Part shown: positions 34,846 to 47,394 of the stretch, one piece after another
How the letters are laid out: every line of letters begins with the position of its first letter
How positions within the stretch are numbered: position 1 is the stretch's first letter
Source of the DNA: Sindora glabra
Taxonomy: Eukaryota > Streptophyta > Magnoliopsida > Fabales > Fabaceae
Assembly: GCA_020226215.1 (NCBI GenBank)
Contig: CM035226.1
Coordinates: forward strand, 63,201,455-63,265,454
Length of the DNA stretch: 64,000 bases
Direction: 5' to 3'
Translations under genes and position numbers: made by a program
Notes under the pieces: model-generated
Told to the model about the DNA's origin: nothing
The model's input: only the letters and a program-made list of their open reading frames with translations
Databases searched by the model: none

Positions 34846-35117
34846 GAGATTGCTAACCTCTACATCCATAGATGACTATTAGCAACCTCCATTTGAACAA
34901 AAAAATTATGTTACTAATTTAATGATAATAAAATAATAAGGAACATTTAAATAATTTTAATAAAGAAAATTATTAATTTAAACTATTTAAGTCAATTCTA
35001 TTCATTCTTTTTTATTTTTACAATAAATGCACTTATTAATTGAAGTGGTTATTGGTAGTGACAAATTAACTTAAATATGCTTTATTATTTTATTGGATGT
35101 GGGGATTAGTAATCCTC
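34846..35117. mobile_element. MITE, about 272 bp
   Basis: The ends are inverted copies of each other over about 23 bases with few mismatches: left GAGATTGCTAACCTC..., right (reverse complement) GAGGATTACTAATCC..., both continuing to ACATCC. It sits between TA-rich tracts, so the duplication cannot be read. Internal words (gttagcaacctc, aatgataataaaataata) also occur at about 32540-32610, a likely second family member. Superfamily unassigned. Confidence 0.65.
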
Positions 35118-35179
35118 ATATATGCATAGACACCACACACATCAAGCAATCCCCATACATACATACATATGTACATATA

Positions 35180-35182
<3 letters not shown>

Positions 35183-35244
<62 letters not shown>
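35183..35244. repeat. (AT)n microsatellite
   Basis: Uninterrupted alternating AT for about 60 bases; the reading frame across it (YIYIYI) is an artefact. Confidence 0.95.
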
Positions 35245-35247
<3 letters not shown>

Positions 35248-38190
35248 AAATGAAGAAAACAAATATCGGGAGAGTTTTTCCTTTAATTTGGGATCTAACT
35301 CGACTTAATTTTCGATTAGTCTAAGTTCAATATGATTGCATGAATATTGAAACAAGAAAAAGCTTATTATACATTTAATTATATTTTTAATTAAAAAATC
35401 TTAATTCATGAAATCTAGTGAAGGATCACACAAGAGGTGTCAAACAGAGCAAATTCATGGACTTTTTGATCCATTCTTTCACAAGTAATATAAATTGATT
35501 TGTGATGGGCCAAAGTTTGCTTAGATGAGATGGATATGGACCAATCCTTAAACTTCTAGTTAAGGTTTATGGACTCATAGACTAGATCATAGATATGGAC
35601 TAAACTTGAACTTTCAAGATTTGATCCTTTTTTTCTTATAAATAATATAAACTAGTTTGTGACAAATCATTTTTTTATTTTTAAAGAGCTTTTAAAGTTT
35701 AAATAGACTAACTCCTAACAATCTAATATTTTCTACTAAAGACCCACTTCTACATACTCATAATACAAATAGTTAAAAAGCTTAATATGGGTCTGATAGC
35801 TTTGAAGAAAAAGTTTTGACAACAAGTATTCAGAGGTAGTTGCATAATGAATGAAATGAACAATGATGAAAATTGTCTGTATGGTTTCCTTGAAGTAGTT
35901 CTTTGTTTTCATGTCCATAGATCCATTTTTTATCCTTAAGTTCATTATCAATGAATCTTTGTAGAAACACCTACTTTTTTTTGCTACCAATTCTTTTAGA
36001 TTCACTTTATTAAATTGGGAATATCAAAAAGAAAGAGAGTCATCTTTGTCTATTTTAAAATGGTAATTTGACACAGATTATGGCAGAGAAAGAATGATAA
36101 CTTAAAAGCAAGACCTTGCATCTCAGTTGTTAATGATCGAGCAGCATAAGTACAACAACAATGCATCATTTAAGAGAAAATCAGTTAAGGTTTTTGTTTT
36201 TATATGTATAGACTTTGGACATCACCTTTTTAAGGTATATATTGAAATTTATTGATTTATTATCTTTTACTTAATATAAATAAAATATATGCATTCAATT
36301 TTATTTTAGAAATTTTGTATCATGAAATTCAATTCAAATATTTGATTATTAATAGGGTTTAAACTTTATGAATTTTGATTAAGCAAAGGGTTATGCTATT
36401 TGGATTATTACAAAGAAAACATATTGACAAATATATCCCATATTATGTGCAAAATTTTTTAGGATTTTCCCAATCTAGTAATAGATTAAATTTAAAAATG
36501 AATTTATCCATTGCTAAATCAATATTCACTAATGGATTTAGCAATAGAAATAACCATTCTTAATTGGCATTTTAAGGATGAAAATTTCTATCAATAAATA
36601 TAAAATTATCAATGGATAAATACTTTGCTAATTCCATCCTGTTGTTCATTTCTTTCATCATTGTTTAGCTAAAATTGTGATGGATAAAATAAATGCATCA
36701 CAAATTCAATTTTTGACACACTTTTTATTGACATCTTTTTTTTATCGTAATATTTTTTAACAATAGATTTTTCCTAATTAATGACAGATACTTCCATCAA
36801 TATTTTTTTGGTATTGATCTATCCAAGACTATGTATATTAAAATATAACTATTATAAATTACATCTTTCTAAGTAACATATATATATATATATGAAGAGC
36901 AAACATAATAATTAATTTCTCATTTATAAGTGTGTTGATTATTATATTTTTTAAATTTTATAAATAATATTGTTAATTCTTTATTTTACTTTTTGTTATA
37001 ATTATTCATCCCTCTATTCATTTACAATATTAAAATAAATTAAAATTTTTGAAGTGCATTATTAAATCTCACTTCAATAATGTCAAATACATGCTTTTTA
37101 TTATTTTTTTATTGTTTATTTTAATGTTATAAGCAAAGGAAGGGACAAATAATTATAATAAAAGAAAAAAAAAAGAAACTAATAGTGCTAGTTATGCATA
37201 TTAATGGGTAAATTCTTACCGCCCTTATAAATAAGAGACTAAATATTGTATTTATTCTATTTATAAAATTAGATTTTTGTTGCTATTAAATTTAAGAATA
37301 TATGATTTATAAAATCAAAGTTAAGGAAAATAAAATTTAAATAACAATGTGCCGATAATTATGTTACAATGACATTAGAAAAGGATCCACACTTTAACAA
37401 ATTAAAATTTTATAGTTTAGGATTGTTAGGGCAAAATGGACTTTCTAAAAAGAAGAAGATGGAAAAAATATAAAATCATGTACAAGATAATTATTAGAAA
37501 GATAGTGAATGCTATGCATACAAATTTTAATCATCCTTTTGCATATGCATGTAAAAAACTTCATTCAATTATCGTAAATAAATAAATAAAATAATAATCA
37601 CTTATCTTTATGGTAGCTATGAACTTTAAAAGATTCAACACCTATTTGTCTTCTACATTTTCAATCATACATTAACACTTTACTATGAAAAATTACATGA
37701 TGAAATCTTTCTTCAATATTCTTTATTTCTTATTCTGATTTGATTATCACTATTAGTCATGTATCCTTGCAATATGATATGAAATAAAACCTTCAAGAAC
37801 TTTATCAAAATATATCATGAAATAAAATAGGAAATAAGTTAGAACATATGGTGTGCTTAAAACGTGTTACAAAGAACATTGTCTTTTAAGTGACTTTGCC
37901 CCCCACTATTTGCTATAGTGTTTTATGAAAAATCACTCTTAGGATTTATTTAAGCATTACAAAGATTGAATAGCTAGCAATTTGATAATCTTTCCTCAAG
38001 AACTCTTTTAAATGATTTAGAGAAGTAATAGAGTGATGAAGAAAATAAAGATTCATTTATTCTTTTCAATTATAATGAAAGATAAATTTTTTTATTCATT
38101 TTCATTCACTCATAATCATTTTTAGTCATGCATTGAATCAATATATATATATATATTCACTATTTCAATCATATTTATAGATAATGTTTG
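35245..38190. other. AT-rich intergenic DNA, no gene seen
   Basis: Short chance frames only. A weak internal repeat of about 150 bases (near 35460-35520 and 35610-35670, both with 'tttgatcc...taatataaa') and a short AT run near 36880-36893 are the only ordered features noticed. Confidence 0.55.
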
Positions 38191-38197
38191 AATTAAC

Positions 38198-38670
38198 ATG
38201 TCCCTTGACTTGATTTTGAATCAATATGTCTATTTATCATGAATTAACATGACTCTTGATCATAAACTAACATGACTATTAATCGTTAACCATCATGTCA
38301 TTTGACATGACTTTTGATATTAAACAATATGTTTCTTAACCATGAATTAAAATGTCTCTTGTTTATGAAGCAATATGTCTCTTGATCATTAACCAATAGG
38401 ATGTCTTTTGACCATGAATCAGAGTGTCTCTTGATCATGAACTAATACATCTCTTAATCCTTAACCAATATGTCTTTTGACTATCATGTCTTTTGAGCCC
38501 AAATCATCATATTTATTAAACATGAACCATGTGTCTCTTGAATATTAACCATTAAACCTTTTAATTATGAACTAATGTGTCTATCCATTATGAATAAACA
38601 TGCCTCTTTGTTCATAAATCAACACATTTCTTGACCATGTACCATCACATCTCTTGGTTTCAAAACAATA
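38198..38670. repeat. 23-bp minisatellite, about 20 units
   Basis: Units of the form atgtctcttgatcatgaa + ccaat repeat with a predominant spacing of 23 bases, some units shortened or extended. Examples are 'atgactcttgatcataaact' at 38249, 'gtgtctcttgatcatgaact' near 38425, and 'atgtcttttgaccatgaatc' near 38402. It is degenerate, so it is old. No reading frame persists through it. Confidence 0.88.
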
Positions 38671-39525
38671 TGACTTTCCAACAATTTCTAACAATTAATG
38701 TGTGTATTTTATTATCTTAACTTGGGGATTTAACCACACACATGCATAATAATTTACAAACTAGTTCCAAGAAGGATTACCTAGTTTAAATTTAATTTTT
38801 AATTTTTCAATGAATTAATTTTAAATAATTTTAATTCAAATGTAATCTAATTATAAGTTAATATTAATTTTTTTCATTTCACCGATAAAATATTAAGTAC
38901 TATTTTTAATTCATTTTGGAAAACTATTTTTTTCAAATTTCAAGTGAAAAAATACTAAAGTGAAAGGATATGGAAGCAGTGGTGCTTCAAATAAGAACCA
39001 TGAAGTCAAAAAACTTTTGAATTGACTTTTTTAATACTTCTTGATTGTCCGGTTGAAAAGTAGTTAAATGAAGATTGATCTATTAAAATTAATAAATTAT
39101 TGCAAGACTGTATTATCAATTTTGTCTTGAATATTTATTCAAAGTTAAATAAATTTGGATTTAATAAATATTATTATATTAATTAAAATTCAAACAAAAA
39201 TTCATAATTTAAATTTAAATTAAACATCAATAAAAGTTAATAACAATTATTGAGAGGTGTCAAAATGGGTTAAATTTAATAGATGAGTTTGAGATTAGTA
39301 TAATTTTGCCTAGTTTAAGATTGAAATTGGTATAGAAAATAATAACAATGACTTGACTTAATAATAAACTAGAATTGATTAGTCTGATAAAGGACTAGAA
39401 TTAGTCAGTGCAAACCTATTAAGTTATTGTGTTAGCCTATTAACCTAATAGCAATGGTAATATAAAATAAGTAATATAAAATATAAGATTAAGTATGTGT
39501 ATGTATGTATGTATGCATGTGTGTG

Positions 39526-39606
<81 letters not shown>

Positions 39607-40370
39607 AATTTATAATTTTAATATATTATAAAACATATTTAAATATATTAAAATTATATATTTCAAAATAATAGTAAATAATATTTAATATTAAAATAAG
39701 AAATTTAGATATTTAATATTGTTAATATATACTTAAAATTTTTTATTAAAATCAAAACCAAACACACCTTTTTATCCCATAAATTTTCATTAATTTTATA
39801 ATAAATCAGTCTTTATTGTTTACAATTTTACTTGATTTGTAATTAAATTCTTATATTTATTTTTTTACTTTTAACTATAGTTTCTATTAAATTTTTATTT
39901 GATTTATTAATAATTGACACATGTAAATAATGATTCAATTCATGTACTATATTATGTGTCCAAATTTATATTATGCTATGTATGATGATAATATATATTG
40001 GAAAAAAAATGGAGATGAAAGATATGTCCTAATGTCCAACGGATCAAAATATTAAAAAATAAATAAAACATTCATAAATCACTTAGTGTAGACAACAAAA
40101 CAATTTTAGACAAGGTGGATTATCAGGTAAAACTTAGAAATAATAATATATTCATATATTATAATTTATAAAGTTATTTAGCAAAACATTTTTAGATTAG
40201 GTTTTATGATTTTTACTTTTATGCTTTGGGGTTTTCTATGTAAAAAATAAGATGTATTGAATTATTTTCTTACAATTTTAATACTAACCCTATAGAAGAT
40301 TAATAATAGTAGTAATAATATATTCCATCAAAGTTGAACTAATTTTTTTGAAAAATAATATTTTATATAA
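38671..40370. other. AT-rich intergenic DNA
   Basis: No gene seen. Contains the long AT tract at 39532-39602. Confidence 0.6.
39532..39602. repeat. (AT)n microsatellite, about 70 bp
   Basis: Alternating AT preceded by GTAT/GT units (39497-39530). Confidence 0.95.
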
Positions 40371-40741
40371 GAGTTATAATTTTTAAATTTAAAAAAATTA
40401 AAGCAAAAGTTTTTTAATTCTGTTAAAAGTTTGAAATGTAATTTTCAAATAGTATTTTATATTAAAGTATTCTTTATAACTTGTTATTTATGGTTATTAT
40501 TTTTTAAATATAATTTTATTTTAATAAAAAATAAAAAAATCATTTGAATTAATAGTAATAATAAAAACAGTAATAGTTTTAATAATATGGAATTTTAATT
40601 AATTATTATTGCTAATTTAAAATTAATATTTAAAACATGATGAATTATAAAACTCATCTAAGAAATATTAATTTAAGATTAAGATTAAAACTGATATCAT
40701 AACAACTAAACCTAATCCTAACCTGATGAAAAAACAATCTC
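40370..40741. repeat. Duplicated host segment left of CACTA copy 2
   Basis: Collinear with 57890-58255 (anchors 'aaaagtttgaaatgtaat', 'ggttattattttt', 'aatataattttattttaa', 'atgaattataaaa', 'cctgatgaaaaaa'). It continues, after the transposon, at 50016. Confidence 0.75.
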
Positions 40742-40754
40742 CACTACAAGAAAA

Positions 40755-41310
40755 AAGAGCAACAACAATGATATTTTTAGTGACGACAAAAGTTTAATCG
40801 TTACTAAAAATATTTCCAATGACATAATTATCGATGATGTCTAAATGACTTTTGGAGGGAGTCGAAAAAGCATGACGAGAAAAAATAAGGCATTAGCGAC
40901 GACATTTTTCATCGTTAAAGAGGCTCAAAAAATTTTGGCAGGAACATTGACTCTTCAACGATGACATTGTCATCACTGAAAGGTCAACATTTCACCAACG
41001 ATAGATGTTGTCGCTGAAAGTATATCTAGGATATTGGGCCAAGCCTTCAGTGATGACAAAAGTCATCGGTGAAAGGTTGAACTCTTAGCAATGACAAATA
41101 TTATCGTTGAAGGCTTGGCCCAATTTCCGAGACAGACCTTCAGCGATGACATCTATCATCAGTGAAAGGTTGACCTTTCAACAATGACAAATGTCATTGC
41201 TGAAGGTTTATTTTGGAAATAAAAGAGGCCTTCAATGATGACAATGTCGTCGTTGAAAGTTAGGACTTTTAGCGATGACTTTTCAACGATGACCGAGATT
41301 TTTTGTCATC
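40755..41310. repeat. Left subterminal repeat array, CACTA copy 2
   Basis: The longest array in the window: alternating 'agcgatgaca' and 'tgtcatcgctgaa' words, mostly arranged as palindromic pairs such as gatgacattgtcatc. Confidence 0.85.
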
Positions 41311-41325
41311 ACTAAAGAGTCTGTC

Positions 41326-41333
41326 TATATATA
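41326..41333 (+). promoter_or_regulatory. TATA box of CACTA copy 2
   Basis: TATATATA directly inside the array, at the same place as TATAAATA in copy 1. Confidence 0.55.
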
Positions 41334-41344
41334 CCCATCAACAC

Positions 41345-43670
41345 CTCCTCTGAACTCTCATTCATGTAATTACAAGGAAGAAACAGTGGACCTAAGCTAA
41401 GTTTCTCTTATAAATTTTTTATAATTTAATATATTTATTTTTTATATATGTTAATGTGTATTAATTTTTTATATTTGTAATTTTAATTTGTTAGTTATTG
41501 TTAGCACTCATCATTGTTTGTGGGGAGTATTCGAAGTATATTTGATCAGTAGATTTTTACTATTTAGGTATGTGAATTAAATTTTATAATATTTTTAAGG
41601 TAAAAATGTTATCTATAGGATTAATAGTTTGCAATGAATTAATAGAGTTGATAGTATATTTAATTTAATGTGAAACTTCATGTTATTTAGTTTTGCATGT
41701 TGTAAATATTAGATTTGTTTACGTAAATTTGTCTTAGCATAAAATTTATAAATATAAATTTTGTTATTATTATATATCCCTTAAATTATAACTTTGTATT
41801 ATATGATATATGTGTAGATTATTCAGTTAGAGTAATGTAAGATAAGATTGTTATGATATTTTATCCACAAAATCTAAAATTTTGTTGTAATTTAGAAATT
41901 TTCAAAATTATTAGTTTTGTTGAAATAATGTAACATAGGAAATTAGAATAAGTGTGTAAACATAGTTTAGGAAATAAGAGATTATAATAATATAATCTTT
42001 TTCTTAATTAAAATTGAAATTGAAACTTAACAATCCAAAGTATACTATTTACATCACATAATAAGAAAAAGTCAATTAAACTTGAGACCACATGAAAATT
42101 AAACTTAACAATCCAAATTATACTACTTACAGTACATAGAAAGAAAAAATCAATTAAACTTAAGGTAATATGAAAATCACCCCCTTTATGGATAAATTAA
42201 ATTTACATTTTACTCTTAAAAATAATAAAATTTATAAGTGACCAATTTTTGAAATTTATTTGTCAATTATAATTTTTAAAACTAGACTCTGAACACAATT
42301 AAAATAAATAATATTTATATATTTTTTGGATTATATTTTATTATTTTCAATGTCAATTTTGTAATTAAGTGAATTGTTTTTTTTATTTACAATTTCAATC
42401 CCTATGTAATCTGATTTTTTTTCTTGGATTAAAAATTAATTTTCAAAATTAGGAATATAATTTCTGAAGATTACGAAATATTTCTTAATTATTTTAGAAA
42501 ATATATGTTATATACATAATTCTAATAGCTAAAATTATAATAACATTACATTAATGAATAACTTATGAAATTAACAATAAATGTACGGTAAAATATTTTT
42601 TAAGCCCAATCTACTAATGTTATAATCTCTTGGATATTAATTTAGTGTTATTTATTCTAAAGTTTCTTACAATTTGTTGAAAATTTAATGAAAAAATAGA
42701 ATTATAAAATATTGAAATGATGAAAAATTATTTTATTTGTTTAGTGTTAGATTAAAAAAAATATTGACAAACAATGATTACCTATTTTGTGAGTAGAAAC
42801 TTACTTTCTTTCAATGTTCTAATAATAAATATTATTATGTAGTTATAATAACCTATGCATATTATACTTGTATAAAAATATATATAATATTTCTTATGAA
42901 AAAACTTCCTAACAAAATAACCAAAATGGTCATACAATAATAGAAATTTGAAAATTTTAAACGTTTGATAATTTATAAGTACTCATAAAATGCATATTTC
43001 TCTAGAAAAGTTAAATTATGCACCTTAAAAATATAATAAAGTAGATTACATGTTTGAATTCCCACAAATTTACTATGAAACATAATAATTGTTGTGGATA
43101 TTTAAAAAAATTAATAATCTAAGTAATAAGATACTTAAATAACAATATTGATACTTAAATAATAGATACTTGTAAAATGTCGTATCTTTATTTTTAATTA
43201 TTAAAAATATATTTTTACAATAATTTTAAATAGAACTGCATTTGCATTTATATTATAAGCTTAGACCCGTTCAAGGGTTGGTTGATTTCTGTACATCAAT
43301 TAACCCTTGAATTATCCTGAAAATTTGGATAATTTGAGATATGTCCTGTAGTTGTTATTAACAATTTATCTAGCTTTTATTTGATATTGTAGAAATATCT
43401 TAGCATTTTAACTGTTCTCCAGGTATAAATTATACGGACATATAGTTTATACACTTAGAGAACCATGGGGAGATGCTATTGAAATTTCTACACGAAGCAA
43501 ATGATAAGTATGGATAAATTAAAAAAAATCATAACTACAAAAATATCTTGAATGGGATAGGACCCTATCTTTTAGAGTTGGAGTGATACAGTGTATTTAG
43601 GGTACATTTCAAATATTAATAACAATACTTTATTCCACCTAAAGCTATTTTCTTCCTATTTAGTGATACA
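41345..43670 (+). other. Leader and AT-rich intron-like region of CACTA copy 2
   Basis: Collinear with 22500-25181 of copy 1 at scattered anchors; no coding potential. Confidence 0.6.
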
Positions 43671-46600
43671 ATATCTATAAATAAAAGTTAGATACATCTA
43701 CCAAATCGCTTGTTGGATGAGTATTGGAATGGTGCAGTGGCATTTGTTCAAAAAGCTAAAAACTTTATTAATGAAAGAGGTTTGGTGAAATGCCCATGCA
43801 AAAAGTGTGTGAATTTAATATTCAAAACATTACCAACATTGGAGACACATATTATAGATAATGGATTTCATCCATTATATATAAATTCGGTACACCATGG
43901 TGAAGCAGATGTTTTGATTTCTAGCGGAACTTGGGGGGTATCTCCCACCAACAGAGATGAGCTTGTAGATATTATATACAATTTCATCGGCCCTAATGTA
44001 CTTGGAGGAGTAGTTCGCAGTGATATGGAAAGGAGTGAGAATATGCCTGATGAAGACATTAAAACAAATTATAGTAGTTGTGATAACCTATTTGAGCAAG
44101 TAGAAATAGAATTGTATCCAAGATGCACAATGTTTTTAGCCTTGAACTTTCTAATGAAACTCATGCACTTGAAGGTTCTGCATAAGTGGACAAATAAGTC
44201 ATTTAATGCTCTTTTGAAGTTATTAAAAGAGGCATTTCTGAATAATAATAAATTACCCGAATCATACTACGGTGAAAAGAAATAGCTTAACAAGGTGCAA
44301 TTGGGGTATGAATCAATCCATATGTGCAAACATGACTACACACTTTTCTGGAAAGAACATGCTTTCGAGGATAATTGTCTAATTTGTGGAAAGAGCCGAT
44401 AGATAAATAAAAATATGAAAGGAAAGAAGGTGCCTTAAAAAGCAGTTCAATATTTTCCATTAACTCCTCAGTTAAATCATTTGTATGGATCAAGAAATAC
44501 TGCAAAGAATATGATATGGCATCACACTAGAAAGTCAAAAGAGGAGGCGATAATATGACATGCCATTGATAGAAAAGCTTGGCAGGAGTTCAATAAAAGG
44601 TATCTTAATTTCTCCACTGACCTATGAAATGTTAGGTTGGGTTTATGTGCAGATGAATTTAATCCTTTTAGTGATAGAAACCTGTCCTTTAGCATGTGGC
44701 TAGTGGTAATGACCACTTATAACTTGCCACCATGGATATGCATAAATCAATCTTTTTTCATGTTAACCCTATTAATCCTAAGTCTGCAATCACCAAGCAA
44801 GGATATCAATGTCTTCTTACAACCGGTTGAGAAGAGTTGAGGCATCTTTAAGAGAGGAAAGTTGAAACTTGAGATGCGAATACAAATATAATGTTTAACA
44901 TATGGGTAACTTTGCTATGGATTATAAATGATTTTCCTGATCGAAGTAGCTCTCTAGGTGAAGCAAACAAGGATATAAAGCATGTCCTACATGCAATCTG
45001 GATACTCCATCAATTGGAGTTAGAGGAAAAATAGCTTATATTAGTCATCGCTATTAGCTTCCAAGAAGTCACACATGAAGAAATAAAAAAGAATTCAATG
45101 GGAGGTCAGAGAGGAGAGCCCCTTCTCATCCTCTTACCAATGACATTATCATGGATCAATTGGGAAAGGTGGCACAGAGACTTCTTGAAAAACATGCTTA
45201 ATTTGGTGGTGTAAAGCGAAAGAAAGGTGCCGATGAACTTAATTGGAGCAAAAGAAGTATAGTTTTTTTATCTCTTGTATTAGTCGACAATGAACTTAAG
45301 ACATAACATTAATATGATGCATGTTGAGAAGAATATATGTGATAGCATTCTGAGTACATTATTAAATACCGAGCACAAAATAAAAGATATGGATAATGCA
45401 AAATAAAATATGGCAGACATGAAGATAAAGCCCAACTTACATCTATATGAGCATAGAGGTTAACTTTTCAAGCCATGTGCTGCATATACACTTAACCAAG
45501 AAGAACGAAGATAATTTTAATGTGAAATTTTCAAATGGGTTTGCTAGAAGTTTCTAGAAAAATATCACAGATCGTGATATAAAATTAAAGGGGTTGAAAT
45601 CACATGATTGTCATGTTATTATGTAAAGATTGTTAGAACTAGGAATTCAAACTTTTTTGCTAAAAGAATTATCATATCTACTTGTTGAGTTATGCAACTT
45701 TTTCAATCAAATATATGCTGGAACTCTTAACAGGAAGGATATTCTGTAAGCTAAACAAGACATTATCATTCTTTTATACAAGCTCGACAAGATATACTTT
45801 TCAACATTTTTCGACATAATAGTTCACTTGGTGATACATTTTCCAAATGAAGCATTAGAAGGCGGACCTGTTCATTTTCGATGAATGTACCTATACAAGA
45901 GATATATAAAAAAGTTGAAAGATTATGTCTAAAATCGTGCTCGACCACAGGGTTCAATTATAAAAGGATATATTGTTGATGAGGCATTAACATTTTTCTC
46001 TATATACTTGGAAGAAGTGAAGACTAGATTCAACTGGCCTGATAGAAATCAAGATGTAACGGGTAGTCAAACAAGAAGGGCATTGTCGATGTTCCAATCC
46101 TAATGTCGACCAATGGAGAAGAAAATTATTTCTCACTTTAATAAGAAGGATCAAGATGTTACAGTATGGTACATCTTGAATAATTGTATTGAGATTGAAA
46201 GATATCTCCAATAAGTTTCTATGCTCATTTGTGTTTTTCTCCTAAATAATTATAATAAACTAAAATACCTATGTTTTATAGTGAGTAGCGATTGGAACTC
46301 GAACCAAGTGGTGTTAAAAATATTAACAACTTACAGAAAACCAAATTTCCTTTATGGTTTTACTCAAAAGTAAGGGTTTGTTCTTCCCAAATGCATTAAA
46401 CCAATATTCCAAATATTGTTCAATACTCTTATTGAGGGAAAAATTGCTATTTTTGTAAATTTGGCATTTACATAGGAACGATTCTCCAAAAGCTACCAAA
46501 GAGCTACTATCATTAGTCTCCAATCCTAATTTTACTATCATAATATACTCTGCATGTATTGTGAATGGAGTGTGCATTGTAGTCAAAACTTGGGATGCAA

Positions 46601-47242
46601 AGCATAAAACACAACAGTGGCATTTCTATTCCGGGTATTGATGGTAACATGTTCTATAGTGTATCAGAAGAAATCATAGAGTTAACTTATTTAAATAAGT
46701 GCAGTGTGACTTTATTTAAGTGCAAGTAGTATGACACTGATCCTACAAAGAAGAAACTTTACATTGACAAGAATATCACAAGCATTTCTATTAATGGGCA
46801 ATGGTACAAAGATGATCCTTACATACTTGCTACCTAAGCGAAACAAGTATTTTACACTGAGGATCTCCTTAATAGACCAAATTGGAAGGTCGTGCATAAT
46901 TTGATACATCGTGACATATGGGATTTACCCAGTGATGGAGATAGTGCACAAGACTTTTTATTTTTGTAGGATAGTAACTAATCCAATTTCAACCTCACAG
47001 TTGATCTTGGAGATTTCCATCTAGTAGATCTAAGTAATCAAAGAAATGGTCCTTCAATCGTTCCACCTTCCAGGAATGTTTGATCTGGTGCTTATGGAGA
47101 AGACGTCTTCATCGATGATGACAGTAGTTTTGAAGACAAAATGATTGAGGATTATATAAAGGAGGGGCCTTTACAATCTGATAACGAAGGAGAAACCAAT
47201 GACTATAAGTTTGTTAGGTTCATCGACACTAATTCAAACTAG
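43671..47242 (+). pseudogene. TNP2-type CACTA transposase, decayed (copy 2)
   Basis: The original start has become ATA and an early TAG follows. From an internal Met (43710) a 191-residue open stretch covers the Transpos_assoc region: LDEYWNGAVAFVQKAKNFI, KCPCKKCVNLIF, SGTWGVSPTNRDELVDIIYN, YSSCDNLFEQVEIELYPRC, LMKLMHLKVLHKWTNKSFNA, ending at a TAG after YYGEKK. The Transposase_21 core resumes with RLGLCADEFNPFSDRN and TTYNLPPWICINQSFF (44630-44760). 'ATGATGCATGTTGAGAAG' marks the MMHVEKN block (45314). DUF4218-like (45860-46200) and DUF4216-like (LFKCK, SINGQWYKDDPYILA; 46700-46850) regions follow, ending at TAG 47240-47242. Inactive. Confidence 0.86.
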
Positions 47243-47394
47243 GGAAAAAATAAGATATTTAAACTACAACTCATAATCGTGTAAGCATGATTGTTTAAAT
47301 AATCTATATGATTGTAAAAAGTTGTACCCTTTAATCGTTTAATTTGACTATGGATTTTTCATTAACTACTTGTATAATGTGTATTATTTCAGTC

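Noticed and set aside
35093..35308. Frame with a long YIYIYI run
   Set aside because: Translation of an AT microsatellite.
38198..38670. Regular spaced repeats resembling a CRISPR array
   Set aside because: The units are contiguous 23-bp degenerate repeats without unique spacers, in plant nuclear DNA.
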